Shown: positions 55,372 to 64,000, numbered from the stretch's first letter. The stretch: 64,000 nucleotides of DNA from Shewanella piezotolerans WP3 (GCF_000014885.1 NC_011566.1:5144501-5208500), one strand, 5' to 3'. Numbers and translations are program-made. Notes: a model not told the origin generated them from the letters alone.

Positions 55372-55401
55372 TTGCAAACCCAAATGAGAATGATTACTAT
55401 T
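55372..55401 (+). promoter_or_regulatory. Fur-box promoter of the first RyhB-like sRNA
   Basis: -35 TTGCAA (55372-55377), 17-bp spacer, -10 TACTAT (55395-55400). The Fur-like box AAATGAGAATGATTACTATT (55382-55401) covers spacer and -10, so Fur with iron would block polymerase. Confidence 0.85.
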
Positions 55402-55406
55402 AACTT

Positions 55407-55528
55407 GCGTTCCAGAACTCAAGTTAATTGTTAAAGTTCTCATCATCTTTAATGGCTAACGAGTTTTATTAAGCACGACATTGCTCACACACTCTTAAGT
55501 GGCCGGGATTTTTCCCCGGCTTTTTTTT
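55407..55528 (+). ncRNA. ryhB: RyhB-like iron-responsive sRNA, copy 1
   Basis: Predicted ~122 nt, beginning about GCGTTCCAGAACTC. It contains AAGCACGACATTGCTCACA (55471-55489), the conserved core of enterobacterial RyhB that pairs with iron-protein mRNAs, and ends in the terminator GCCGGG...CCCGGC plus T8 (55502-55528). Under iron limitation, release of Fur would turn it on to spare iron. Both ends are predicted from the promoter and terminator. Confidence 0.88.
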
Positions 55529-55661
55529 GCCTGTAATTTACCACCACAATTAATCTTGTTGTTATAAATAATCAATTCCAATTAAGCTACTGTAATAAAA
55601 GGAATTAATAAAATAACACACCATTTTAGTCAACTAATTTTAGCATTCTTCAAATAAAAGC

Positions 55662-55692
55662 TTGCACAACCAAATGATAATGATTATTATTT
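55662..55692 (+). promoter_or_regulatory. Fur-box promoter of the second RyhB-like sRNA
   Basis: -35 TTGCAC (55662-55667), 17-bp spacer, -10 TATTAT (55685-55690), with Fur-like box AAATGATAATGATTATTATT at 55672-55691, closer to consensus than copy 1. Confidence 0.87.
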
Positions 55693-55696
55693 ACAT

Positions 55697-55867
55697 GCGT
55701 TCCAGAACTCATCAAAACTTAAAGGCATCTCATCTCCTGCAAGTTTGAGTTTTTTACCAAGAGCACTAGATAACTGCTTATTTAGCATTAATTTATTGCG
55801 ACGGGTTTTGCACGACATTGCTCACACACACTCTTTATAGCCAGAATTTTATTCTGGCTTTTTTTTT
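55697..55867 (+). ncRNA. ryhB: RyhB-like iron-responsive sRNA, copy 2
   Basis: Predicted ~171 nt. It shares the start GCGTTCCAGAACTCA with copy 1, and GCACGACATTGCTCACACAC at 55810-55829, then terminator AGCCAGAAT-TTT-ATTCTGGCT plus a T run to 55867. The middle (about 55710-55805) differs from copy 1 and is longer, so it may add targets. Confidence 0.85.
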
Positions 55868-55931
55868 GCCTAAAATTCCTAACCGTCTCGAGTTAATGCC
55901 CCTGAAACGATCATCTTTAGCTAGACGAGTA

Positions 55932-55960
55932 TAAAAAAGCCAGAAGGTAAGTTCTGGCTT
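55932..55960 (-). terminator. Leftward terminator, likely of the histidine kinase gene
   Basis: In the leftward strand: GCCAGAA-CTTACC-TTCTGGC followed by TTTTTTAT. It is 456 bp beyond the kinase stop, separated from it by the 427-bp repeat element, which suggests the element inserted between gene and terminator. Confidence 0.75.
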
Positions 55961-55963
55961 GTT

Positions 55964-56390
55964 ATACCAATTGCATTAAGTATTTGAGCAGTTCAGAGCC
56001 CCTCTGTCTTTTCAATTCAAAGCGCATTGGTAAAGAAATGGTATTCCCTTTTAAGCCAATGCAAAGCAGAAGTCGAAAGACTGTGGGTCTCACGTAGTGC
56101 GGCAGAGGTTAAACAAATGGGCAAAACGCTATATGCTTTGCTATGGGATTTGAATATGCAACTAAATGGTCTATTTTGTTCCATACAAAATAAGACATTC
56201 CGGCCCTCCTTGGCGGTCAGATTTAGGAGGTACGAGACCAAGGATGGTCGAAGGTAGAATAATGCAGGAGCAATTATCGAGAGCGAAGCAGGATGCCAGA
56301 GCCGAGAATAACTATTAGCTCAAATCCTACTACTTGCCTGCAGCGTTTTGAATTCACGCTGAATGGTCAAAATTTTAATGCCATTGGTAT
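55964..56390. repeat. MITE-like element, ATACCAAT/ATTGGTAT ends (427 bp)
   Basis: Left end ATACCAATTGCATTAA (55964-55979), right end TTAATGCCATTGGTAT (56375-56390), inverted repeats with 15 of 16 matches. Inside are small open frames with no family or ribosome site. Longer than the other two elements of the window. Confidence 0.75.
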
Positions 56391-56416
56391 TATGTTGAGT
56401 TATCTATTAAGTCTAG

Positions 56417-58549
56417 CTAGTGCTTATCATCCGCACTACCATGGAACTGCAGCCCTTCGTAAGGAGTATCGGTTTGTGCTTCAACTGCGGTGTGGTAAAG
56501 ACCAATAGTAAACATACTGCCCTTACCAACTGTAGAGGTCACATCAATAGTGCCACCGATACGTTTGATGATACCGTAGCTTAAAGATAAGCCCAGACCA
56601 GTCCCATCCTTACGAGTGGTGTAGAATGGATCGAAAATACGGTTAAGCTCCTCTTCCGGGATCCCTTTACCTTCATCCTCTATCTCAATCTTTACCCCTA
56701 TTGGTTCGCCTCTTTGTACCCAGTCATAGGTGCGGATCCAGATCCGTCCTTTATCATCAATAGCGTGAGCGGCATTAACAACAATGTTAATCAGCACCTG
56801 CAATAGTTGTGGTCGATTCACCTGAATTGGGTAGCTTGCATTGAGCTCTTGATTTAGTACCACTTCTTGCTTCTGTATCGAATGACGAACGAGCACTAAC
56901 ATCTCCTCGATAATCGGCGTAATTTGGTGCATCTCTAGTGGTGCGTTGAACTCTCCTGGGCGGCTATACTGCAATAGACTACGGATGATGGTGCTAATGC
57001 GACCGACCTGTTGGATGACAAGCTCAATCTCCTCTTCGACAACATCGGCATTATCCCCCAACTCATATTTCAGTAGCTCCATATTACCGAGGATCACCGC
57101 AGTTGGATTGTTGATCTCATGAGCGATACCCGCGGTCAATTCACCGAGTGCTGTTAACTTTTCATTGATTACAAGCTGCTGACGAGTCTCATTAAGCAAA
57201 GCCACGTTAGCTTGCAGTTCTTCGGTTTTTTCCTGCAAACTGCGAGTACGCTCTTCAACTTTAACCTCAAGTTGTTCTGCGGCGGCCTGAATTTGAGTGT
57301 TACGTCGCTGCAGCAGATCCAGCATACGATCAAACTGCTCAGCAAGATTAGACAACTCATTGCCGCTATCAAGCCCTAACGAACCGATGCGTAAATTCCG
57401 TCCCGATTGCACCGCTTTTACTACATGGTGAATACGTTCAATTGGTTGCAATAAACTATAGGCACCGCGATACACCAACCAGCCTGAAACCAGTAATACC
57501 AGCATCAAGATGGTACCGAGCTCAATGATATTCAACAGGTAGTTATGGATAAACGGTGATTCAGAAAAACCAGTATAAATCATACCAATACGCTTACCCT
57601 GCACATCTTCTAAAGGCGCGTAAGCGGAGATAAACCAATCATTGAATACAAAAGCACGATCGACCCACAACAACCCTTGGTTCAAGACTTTTTCGCGCAC
57701 CTCAGAAGACACTAGACTCCCGAGCGCTCGGCCACGTTTATCATCATCTTTAGGGAAAAAGTGCAGTGGTACGTTGGTACTGATGCGAATGTTATCGAGG
57801 AAAATAGTCACCGTACCAATAGAACGCTCTGGCAGGGTTCCTTTGTCATAAACCAGATCGCGAATATGATCGACGATGCGTGTATCTCGATTCAATAAGA
57901 TCCCCCCATCAAGATACCAAGCTACATGGCCATTAGCATCAGGAATGGGCAGTAACGAACGACTCAACAAGCCGCGTTTCTCGTCTACTTTGCTTGGTTC
58001 CTGTGCCCGTTGTGTTTTCATCACGGTCACTTTTGCTCGCTCAGCTAACGCAGGATCGATACGAGACAATCGACTTGGCGATAACACCATCAAACCTGAA
58101 AATGGCTGGTCATCCACAATGTGTGGCAACATCTGCCGTAAATCAGGGTCAGCAGCAGCCTCTGCTACGGTGATCAGGCGCAGAAAATCGAGATCTAACT
58201 CGGTTTTGGTCAGTGCTAACTGCTGCTGCAACGTTTTCCTTGTTACACGTGCTTTAGGATCTAACTCTCTAAACTCATTTTGAAAATTCCACGACTGCAT
58301 CACCAACTCAAGTCGTTTTTCTTGAATCGTTTGCACTGAATCCAAGGTGTTATTGGCAACAGTTAAGTCAGCTTTCACTTTCATAAACAGCTGTTTGCCG
58401 GTGTAACTGATATTCCAATAAATGGTAATAAACACTAGGCTGACGAGTGTTAACAATATCGGGAGCAGGGTGAGAATAAGAATGCGATAACGCACCTTAG
58501 CCTGCATCTGCTGCCAACTAACACCAAATATATTGGAAAAAAATGACAC
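56417..58549 (-). CDS. Membrane sensor histidine kinase
   Basis: 710 residues, GTG start 58547-58549 with GGAGAG before it. One helix near residues 22-44, a large periplasmic sensor (about 45-345, Cache-like), a second helix (GTILMLVLLVSGWLVYRGAY), a HAMP region, a coiled coil (EERTRSLQEKTEELQAN), HisKA with AGIAHEINNPTAVILGNME (His about residue 475), and HATPase with NAAHAIDD, DEGKGIPEEEL, FYTTRKDGTGLGLSLSYGI. Pairs with the sigma-54 regulator just upstream (22 bp). The ligand is unknown; tungstate or molybdate is one candidate by context. Confidence 0.92.
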   Translation of the reverse strand: MSFFSNIFGVSWQQMQAKVRYRILILTLLPILLTLVSLVFITIYWNISYTGKQLFMKVKADLTVANNTLDSVQTIQEKRLELVMQSWNFQNEFRELDPKARVTRKTLQQQLALTKTELDLDFLRLITVAEAAADPDLRQMLPHIVDDQPFSGLMVLSPSRLSRIDPALAERAKVTVMKTQRAQEPSKVDEKRGLLSRSLLPIPDANGHVAWYLDGGILLNRDTRIVDHIRDLVYDKGTLPERSIGTVTIFLDNIRISTNVPLHFFPKDDDKRGRALGSLVSSEVREKVLNQGLLWVDRAFVFNDWFISAYAPLEDVQGKRIGMIYTGFSESPFIHNYLLNIIELGTILMLVLLVSGWLVYRGAYSLLQPIERIHHVVKAVQSGRNLRIGSLGLDSGNELSNLAEQFDRMLDLLQRRNTQIQAAAEQLEVKVEERTRSLQEKTEELQANVALLNETRQQLVINEKLTALGELTAGIAHEINNPTAVILGNMELLKYELGDNADVVEEEIELVIQQVGRISTIIRSLLQYSRPGEFNAPLEMHQITPIIEEMLVLVRHSIQKQEVVLNQELNASYPIQVNRPQLLQVLINIVVNAAHAIDDKGRIWIRTYDWVQRGEPIGVKIEIEDEGKGIPEEELNRIFDPFYTTRKDGTGLGLSLSYGIIKRIGGTIDVTSTVGKGSMFTIGLYHTAVEAQTDTPYEGLQFHGSADDKH

Positions 58550-58571
58550 CTAAACTCTCCTGCCCAATGGC

Positions 58572-59933
58572 TTATTCTTCAATATTCTTTTCACCGCCAA
58601 ACCACTCTTTATACTTGCGGTCTAGCGTTTTACGCGATACACCAAGATCTCTTGCTGCAGCAGATTTATTACCGCCATGTATATCGACAACTCGAGTCAC
58701 ATGGTCGCGTTCAACATCTTTTAACGCCCACTGCAGCGGGTAACCAGATTCAGCCACCATCTCTGCTTTAGGCTGCGCTTTCCAGTACTCTGCCGGTGGC
58801 TTGCCGAGCAATATACAGCGTTCAATCATATTTCGCAGCTCACGGATATTACCTGGCCACTCATGCTGCTGCAGTTTAAGCATATCCTCATGGCTCCATA
58901 CCACCTCTTTAACGCCAAGCTCTGAGGCTAGCTGACAGGTAAAGTGATGAGTCAGCTCTACGATATCTTCAGGTCTATCACGCAGTGGGGGGATCACAAT
59001 ATCAAGCACGTTGAGGCGGTAGTATAGATCACGCCTAAAGTTGCCTTCTTCAACCTCCTCAGATAACTTGCGGTTAGTCGCTGCCAGCACCCGGACATCA
59101 ATATTAATCTCTTTCTCACTGCCCACAGGTCTAATGGTTCTTTGCTCTAACACTCGCAGTAACGCCGTCTGCATTTTTAGCGGCATTTCACCAATCTCAT
59201 CGAGGAAAATAGTGCCACCCGAAGCAAAACTAAACAAACCTTCGCGATTACCTTTTGCGCCGGTAAAGGAACCGGCGGAGTGACCAAATAACTCACTTTC
59301 TAGTAACTCTGGGGCGATGGCACCACAGTTAACTGCCACAAATGGCCCTTGGCGACCGCTTAATGTATGCAGCTGTCTGGCGACCAGTTCTTTACCAGTG
59401 CCTGACTCACCTTCAATCAATACCACGGCATTGGTTGGCGCCACGCGAGCAATCACATCTTTCACTTCGGTCATCGCATCGCTCTGGCCAATAATGGTAG
59501 AGGATTGATTAAAAGAAACTTCGCGGCGAAGCATTAAGTTTTCTCGCTTTAGCAAGCGACGCTCAATGCAGCGATCAACGGCTTTCATCATCTGCTCTAG
59601 ATGGAACGGCTTCATAATAAAATCGGATGCCCCTGCGCGCAGAGCTTTTATTGCCACATCCATATCGGCATAACCTGTCATAAAGATGATGTCAGATCGT
59701 CGCTCTTGATCATTGAGTGCTTCGTGCCATTCAATGCCCGAACGCCCAGGTAAGCGAATATCCACAATAAGCAGGTCAAAGTGACAGCGTGAGCGTAACT
59801 GTTCTGCATCCTCAACACTGGAAGCGATTTCCACCAACGCAAACTTCTTTGCCAGCGCCTTTTTCAAAAAGCTGCGCATACCAGGTTCATCGTCGACAAT
59901 TAGTACTGATACAGCGGAAGGAATTGGCTTCAT
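58572..59933 (-). CDS. Sigma-54-dependent response regulator (NtrC family)
   Basis: 453 residues from ATG 59931-59933 (MKPIPSAVSVLIVDDEPG); an ATG seven codons earlier is possible. Receiver with DDE and phospho-Asp in LLIVDIRLPGRSG, central AAA+ domain (IEGESGTGKELVARQLH, GAFTGAKGNREG as GSFTGA, FLDEIGEM) and a C-terminal Fis-type HTH (NKSAAARDLGVSRKTLDRKYKEW). It activates sigma-54 promoters; the tupA promoter 200 bp away in the divergent direction is a prime target. Confidence 0.93.
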   Translation of the reverse strand: MKPIPSAVSVLIVDDEPGMRSFLKKALAKKFALVEIASSVEDAEQLRSRCHFDLLIVDIRLPGRSGIEWHEALNDQERRSDIIFMTGYADMDVAIKALRAGASDFIMKPFHLEQMMKAVDRCIERRLLKRENLMLRREVSFNQSSTIIGQSDAMTEVKDVIARVAPTNAVVLIEGESGTGKELVARQLHTLSGRQGPFVAVNCGAIAPELLESELFGHSAGSFTGAKGNREGLFSFASGGTIFLDEIGEMPLKMQTALLRVLEQRTIRPVGSEKEINIDVRVLAATNRKLSEEVEEGNFRRDLYYRLNVLDIVIPPLRDRPEDIVELTHHFTCQLASELGVKEVVWSHEDMLKLQQHEWPGNIRELRNMIERCILLGKPPAEYWKAQPKAEMVAESGYPLQWALKDVERDHVTRVVDIHGGNKSAAARDLGVSRKTLDRKYKEWFGGEKNIEE

Positions 59934-60138
59934 AGTATTTACTCTCTGGCTCATCTTGTCTTAAACAGGACATTTTGACTCATAATGAACAAAGTCTACC
60001 ACCTAACGGCTGGAAATAGGTCACTATGAACCACGGTTTAGCAGCATTGGGACATATTGTCTGAATGCTTTTTGATAAGCATGGGATCAAGCTCACACTT
60101 AGGCGACTGGTGTGATACAAAATCCTAGAAAATATAAA

Positions 60139-60154
60139 TGGCATCAAACTTGCT
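60139..60154 (+). promoter_or_regulatory. Sigma-54 (-24/-12) promoter of tupA
   Basis: TGGCATC-AAAC-TTGCT: GG at 60140-60141 and GC at 60152-60153 are exactly the -24 and -12 spacing of sigma-54 promoters. It lies 80-95 bp before the tupA start. A GACA-TAT-TGTC palindrome at 60051-60061 could be an upstream activator site. Confidence 0.75.
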
Positions 60155-60233
60155 CTTGTTTACACAAGTGATTTCACTTTTCAGTGGGTACTCAGGTATA
60201 GAGCAACCCATTTATATTTGCCAAGGAGTAAAA

Positions 60234-61046
60234 ATGTTAAACCTTAAACGCGTTATTGGTCTTGCTGTGACTGCTGCATTATTTGTTGGAATGCCTGTTC
60301 AAGCCAATGAAGTTATTAAGCTAGCAACCACAACCAGTACTGAAAACTCAGGCTTGTTGAAGAACCTTTTACCTACCTTCGAAGCCGAAACAGGTTATAA
60401 AGTTCAGGTAATTGCAACAGGGACTGGTAAAGCCCTTAAACTTGCTCGCCAAGGTGACGTTGATGTAGTAATGACTCACGCACCAGCGGCTGAAGCTAAG
60501 TTCGTTTCAGAAGGTTATGGCAGACTTCCACGTGGGATAATGGAAAACGACTTTGTTATCTTAGGTCCAAAAAATGACCCAGCTAAAATTCGCCCGAGTG
60601 ATTCAGCCGAAGCTGCATTTGCCAAAATAGCTAAATCGGGTGCGCCTTTCATTTCTCGTGGTGACAATTCAGGCACCAATATGAAAGAGCTTATTCTTTG
60701 GAATAAAGCCGATGTTAAGCCTGATTTTGCGGGCTATACTTCTGTTGGCCAAGGCATGGGCAAAACACTATTAATGGCAAACGAATTACAAGGTTATACA
60801 CTTTCTGACCGTGGTACTTTTGTTGCCTACTCAGGTAAGATTGACCTAGCAGTAGATTTTGATGGTGGCAAAGCATTGGCTAACCCTTATCAAATTATGT
60901 TGATTAATGCTGAGAAATACCCTGATTTAAACCACAAAGGGGCTAAAGCATTAAGTGATTGGTTGATCAGCGCAGAGGCGCAAGGGATGATCAATAACTA
61001 CAAAGTTCAGGGAGAACAATTGTTCAAGGCAACTTATAGCGAATGA
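60234..61046 (+). CDS. tupA: Tungstate-binding periplasmic protein TupA
   Basis: 270 residues from ATG 60234, with AGGAG upstream. Signal peptide ends QANE. The TTTSTENSGLLKNLLP motif is the TupA anion-binding signature (TTTS), then ISRGDNSGTNMKE. It delivers tungstate to TupB. Tungsten could serve a tungsten enzyme or the molybdenum cofactor pathway, the genes of which follow. Confidence 0.92.
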   Translation: MLNLKRVIGLAVTAALFVGMPVQANEVIKLATTTSTENSGLLKNLLPTFEAETGYKVQVIATGTGKALKLARQGDVDVVMTHAPAAEAKFVSEGYGRLPRGIMENDFVILGPKNDPAKIRPSDSAEAAFAKIAKSGAPFISRGDNSGTNMKELILWNKADVKPDFAGYTSVGQGMGKTLLMANELQGYTLSDRGTFVAYSGKIDLAVDFDGGKALANPYQIMLINAEKYPDLNHKGAKALSDWLISAEAQGMINNYKVQGEQLFKATYSE

Positions 61047-61750
61047 ATGAAGGCTGGTTAGCCCTAACACAGCAGGCGTTAAGCCTGCTGTTTTCATTGG
61101 ATCCAGAAGTCTGGTCCATTATATCGGTATCTTTTTCAGTATCATTTGCAGCGTTAGCTATCACCTTGCTGCCCTCAATGGTACTCGGTTTTCTGCTGGC
61201 TTTTTCTCGCTTCCGTGGCCGCTGGCTTATCACCAACCTGATTCAAACCCTGCAATCTGTACCCACTGTTGTCATCGGGCTATTGGTCTACCTGCTGCTC
61301 ACTCGTATGGGACCACTTGGCGATCTTAAATGGTTATTCACCCAAAAAGGCATGATTTTAGGGCAGATGATGATCTGTGCACCTGTACTTGTCGCCATGA
61401 GCCAAGCCGCATTCACCAGCGTTGACCGCCGCGCTTGGGAAACCTCTCGCACGCTAGGCGCGCCATGGTATAACGCAATCTGGGCAGTCTGCCGCGAACT
61501 AAAAGTGCCACTATTGTTAGCGATAATCGCAGCATTTAGTCGCATTCTGACTGAAGTGGGTTGTTCGATGATGGTCGGCGGTAACATCGCCGGTGTAACT
61601 CGAAATATCCCAACAGCTATCGCCCTAGAAACCAGTAAAGGTGACTTTGCCCAAGCCATAGCGCTTGGTCTAGTCCTGCTAGTATTAGCACTAGTGCTAA
61701 ACTTTGCCTTAGGTACCCTAAGAGGCAAAGCTGAGCCGAGGAGTCATTAA
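61043..61750 (+). CDS. tupB: Tungstate ABC transporter permease TupB
   Basis: 235 residues, five or six helices. The cytoplasmic loop ETSRTLGAPWYNAIWAVCREL (EAAxxxG-type coupling motif) touches the ATPase, followed by AAFSRILTEVGCSMMVGGNI typical of TupB. Overlaps tupA by ATGA. Confidence 0.92.
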   Translation: MNEGWLALTQQALSLLFSLDPEVWSIISVSFSVSFAALAITLLPSMVLGFLLAFSRFRGRWLITNLIQTLQSVPTVVIGLLVYLLLTRMGPLGDLKWLFTQKGMILGQMMICAPVLVAMSQAAFTSVDRRAWETSRTLGAPWYNAIWAVCRELKVPLLLAIIAAFSRILTEVGCSMMVGGNIAGVTRNIPTAIALETSKGDFAQAIALGLVLLVLALVLNFALGTLRGKAEPRSH

Positions 61751-61755
61751 TCAGC

Positions 61756-62475
61756 ATGGCAAAAATTATTGCACAAGATCTTGAGATGCGATTTGGTGAT
61801 AAACATCTATTCAGCGCTGCTGAACTGATATTTTCACAAAACCAAGTTATCCACCTACAAGGTGATAATGGCTGTGGCAAGACCACATTAATGAAATTAC
61901 TGGCGGGATTGATTAAGCCAACTCAAGGGCAAGTGCAAGCAATTGGCTACTCATTAGCTCCTTGGTGGCGCAGTAACTCCATCGTCGGTAAGGCACTTTA
62001 TCTGCATCAACACCCTTACCTATTTGATGGCACAGTGCTTTACAATCTAGCCTACGCAAAAGCATTCTCAGATAACGATAAAGTCAAACTTAACACTCGC
62101 ACTGAGCAAGCGATTGAGATGGCGCAATTAGGTCACTTGTTAGACCAATCTGCCTCAAGTTTATCGGGTGGTGAGCGACAAAGGTTGGCAATCGCACGCG
62201 CTTGGATTGTCGAGCCTAAGCTAATGATGCTCGATGAGCCGACATCAAATATGGATAAGCACTCGCAACACTTAGTCTTGCAGATGGTCGCCGACCTTAA
62301 AAAACAGGGTACAGGCATGATAATTAGTAGTCATCAGTCGTGTATGCTGACCCAAATATGCGACCATGTATGGCTTATCGATAACAATAAAATAAGCAGT
62401 AATAATAAGGTGCCTGAAGCACCACCTACATTAGCAGTTCATATTAATCCAAATATGCTCAACAATATGGCCTAA
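61756..62475 (+). CDS. tupC: Tungstate ABC transporter ATPase TupC
   Basis: 239 residues. Walker A GDNGCGKTTLMKLLAGL, signature SLSGGERQRLAIARA, Walker B LMMLDEPTSNMD, H-loop IISSHQ. Five bp after tupB. It lacks the C-terminal TOBE domain of ModC, as other TupC proteins do. Confidence 0.92.
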   Translation: MAKIIAQDLEMRFGDKHLFSAAELIFSQNQVIHLQGDNGCGKTTLMKLLAGLIKPTQGQVQAIGYSLAPWWRSNSIVGKALYLHQHPYLFDGTVLYNLAYAKAFSDNDKVKLNTRTEQAIEMAQLGHLLDQSASSLSGGERQRLAIARAWIVEPKLMMLDEPTSNMDKHSQHLVLQMVADLKKQGTGMIISSHQSCMLTQICDHVWLIDNNKISSNNKVPEAPPTLAVHINPNMLNNMA

Positions 62476-62572
62476 TAGCTGTACTAAATTTGCTACCTCG
62501 TCAGCATTAAGTTGCTGCGCGTCGGAGTATGATTGCTATTGTTAAGTAAGCCCCTAATAACAGGAAGAAGTG

Positions 62573-63187
62573 ATGACGATAACGATCGATGCAGTGATCC
62601 TCGCCGGCGGTATGGCCAGACGTATGGGTGGCAACGATAAAGGCTTAGTTGAATTAGAAAGCCAGCCGATGATAAAACATGCAATTGACAGGATAAATCC
62701 TCAAGTTAAGGAGATCCTGATCAACGCAAACCGTAATCAAAAGGTGTATTCTGAATTCGGCTTTGAGGTCATCAGTGATCAAGACAGCGGTTACCTTGGA
62801 CCCTTAGCAGGAATGATCACAGCGATGAGTCACACACAAGCAGACTATTTAATGGTCGTGCCTTGCGATTGTCCGTTGTTACCGCGTGATTTAGTAAACA
62901 GAATGCTGGCGCAGTTGACTACAGCAGATGCAGAGCTTGCAGTTGCAAGCGATGGTAAACGCGAACAACCCGTAGTGATGCTATTAAAGCCGAGTTTACG
63001 GGCATCAATGAAAGCATTTTTAGATGCTGGCGAACGAAAAATCGATTTTTGGTACGCCAAGCACAATTACATAGTGACTGATTTCAGCGACCAACCGAAT
63101 GCCTTTATTAACGTCAATACGCCAGAACAGAAGCAGCAACTTAGCGAAGCTATCGCCAACGAAAAGAATAACCTGAGGTGTAAATGA
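62573..63187 (+). CDS. mobA: Molybdenum cofactor guanylyltransferase MobA
   Basis: 204 residues from ATG 62573 with AGGAAGAAG upstream. GTP-binding motif ILAGGMARRMGGNDKGLVEL and DQDSGYLGPLAGMITAM; MVVPCDCPLLP carries the Mg-binding Asp. It attaches GMP to molybdopterin to form the bis-MGD cofactor of DMSO-reductase-type enzymes. 97 bp after tupC, it overlaps the next gene by 4 nt. Confidence 0.95.
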   Translation: MTITIDAVILAGGMARRMGGNDKGLVELESQPMIKHAIDRINPQVKEILINANRNQKVYSEFGFEVISDQDSGYLGPLAGMITAMSHTQADYLMVVPCDCPLLPRDLVNRMLAQLTTADAELAVASDGKREQPVVMLLKPSLRASMKAFLDAGERKIDFWYAKHNYIVTDFSDQPNAFINVNTPEQKQQLSEAIANEKNNLRCK

Positions 63188-64000
63188 GCATACCTTTTAC
63201 TAATCCGTTACCTATTCCCGTTCTCGGATTTTGTGCCTACAGCGGCACAGGCAAAACCACTTTATTAAAGCAATTGATTCCAGAGCTTAACCGCCGTGGT
63301 ATTCGCCTCGCTGTTATCAAGCACGCTCATCATAATTTTGATGTCGATATTCCAGGCAAAGACAGTTTTGAGATGCGTAAAGCAGGTGCCAAGCAGATGC
63401 TAGTCGCCTCTCATGTTCGTTGGGCGTTAATGACTGAAGATGCACGCGACTCTGACCCAGAGCTGCCTCACCTGTTAAATCAGATTGAAGCTGACAAAGT
63501 CGATATCGTCTTGGTTGAAGGCTTTAAAAAGCTCGAACTGCCAAAAATTGAATTGCACCGCGCTGCCCATGGGAAACCGTTCATCCATACCCATGACGAC
63601 AACATTCAAGCGATTGCTTGTTGCGATGATACCGAGCTACCAGCTGAGCTAAGACGTCTAAATATTAATAATGTGCCGCAGATAGTCGATTACGTCTGTG
63701 ACTACATAGCGAACTGGAAGCCGTGCCCTATCGACCTACCAATGGCGCCAAGCTGTGGTTGCGAACTCGATAACAGCACGACTCTGTCGGTACGCCAAGG
63801 GATTGATAAAATTCTCTCTTACGTTAGTCCTGTTACCTCGACTGAAACCGTTGCACTAGATGAGCTGGAAAATAGAGTACTCGCAAGTGATGCGATCTCA
63901 CCCGTTAACGTGCCCCAGCACACTAACTCGGCGATGGACGGCTACGCCTTTAAACTCGCTACTGACGACCAAGCGTATAAGATGGTTGGCGAAGTGATGG
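63184..64000 (+). CDS. MobB-MoeA fusion protein, 5' part
   Basis: 272 codons in one open frame, cut by the window edge. Residues 1-170 are MobB (VLGFCAYSGTGKTTLLKQLI P-loop, IKHAHHNFDVDIPGKDSFEMR, VEGFKKLELPKIELHR). From about residue 200 the MoeA start follows (SVRQGIDKILSYVSPV, PVNVPQHTNSAMDGYAF), the molybdenum insertase. Starts with ATGA overlap on mobA. Both parts work in cofactor synthesis. Confidence 0.93.
   Translation, partial: MSIPFTNPLPIPVLGFCAYSGTGKTTLLKQLIPELNRRGIRLAVIKHAHHNFDVDIPGKDSFEMRKAGAKQMLVASHVRWALMTEDARDSDPELPHLLNQIEADKVDIVLVEGFKKLELPKIELHRAAHGKPFIHTHDDNIQAIACCDDTELPAELRRLNINNVPQIVDYVCDYIANWKPCPIDLPMAPSCGCELDNSTTLSVRQGIDKILSYVSPVTSTETVALDELENRVLASDAISPVNVPQHTNSAMDGYAFKLATDDQAYKMVGEVM

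Noticed and set aside
56027..56257. Small open frames inside the 427-bp repeat element
   Set aside because: No ribosome site or family, both strands open by chance; the terminal repeats explain the stretch better.
1..64000. CRISPR arrays, rRNA or tRNA genes, prophage or integrase genes
   Set aside because: No regular direct repeats with spacers, no cloverleaf or rRNA core sequence and no phage or integrase genes were seen.

Overview
The window looks like a chromosomal segment of a marine gammaproteobacterium of the Shewanella type. Reasons: E. coli-like carnitine (cai) and fix genes, a Vibrio/Shewanella-style TonB2 energiser, RyhB-type small RNAs, and dispersed elements ending in ATACCAAT/ATTGGTAT. 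The species assignment is inference; no rRNA or tRNA gene is visible.

Layout. 1-2.7 kb: a tripartite RND efflux pump (permease cut by the window edge). 3-11 kb: housekeeping genes (3-methyladenine glycosylase-like, GST, thioesterase-like, oligopeptidase A, two exported proteins, glutathione reductase). The oligopeptidase A reading frame is broken near its 5' end by one extra base. 11-29 kb: a carnitine/crotonobetaine reduction island. caiTABCD, a hydratase-2-like gene, caiE and an esterase-like gene run leftward, followed by a LysR regulator. fixABCX, a yaaU-like MFS transporter and a porin run rightward. The AT-rich divergent region holds a CRP-like site and a row of TTAG-N5-CTAA dyads, several exactly 21 bp apart, which fit the T-N11-A rule for LysR-type regulators.

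29-42 kb: a leftward cluster behind Fur-like boxes. It encodes a YddB-like TonB-dependent receptor, a PqqL-like M16 lipoprotein protease, a YddA-like ABC exporter, a DUF3450 protein, a large and a small ExbB, ExbD, TonB and a TPR protein. This looks like a protease-associated import system carrying its own energiser. 42-46 kb: a small lipoprotein, a YeiH-type permease, a 49-residue membrane peptide, a DJ-1/PfpI protein and an HD-GYP protein. 46-52 kb: a TonB-dependent receptor co-directional with an ECF transporter (A-A fusion, T, S), a TiaS-like protein and a Cys-rich small protein; the substrate is unknown.

52-56 kb: menF, a preQ1-I-like riboswitch ahead of yhhQ, a GNAT enzyme, then two tandem RyhB-like sRNA genes, each with a Fur-box promoter and its own terminator. 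56-64 kb: a histidine kinase and sigma-54 response regulator, divergent from a tungstate ABC transporter (tupABC) with a -24/-12 promoter, then mobA and a mobB-moeA fusion that runs off the end. Iron (Fur boxes, two TonB receptors, RyhB) and anaerobic or metal-cofactor metabolism (cai/fix, tungstate, molybdenum cofactor) are the recurring themes.
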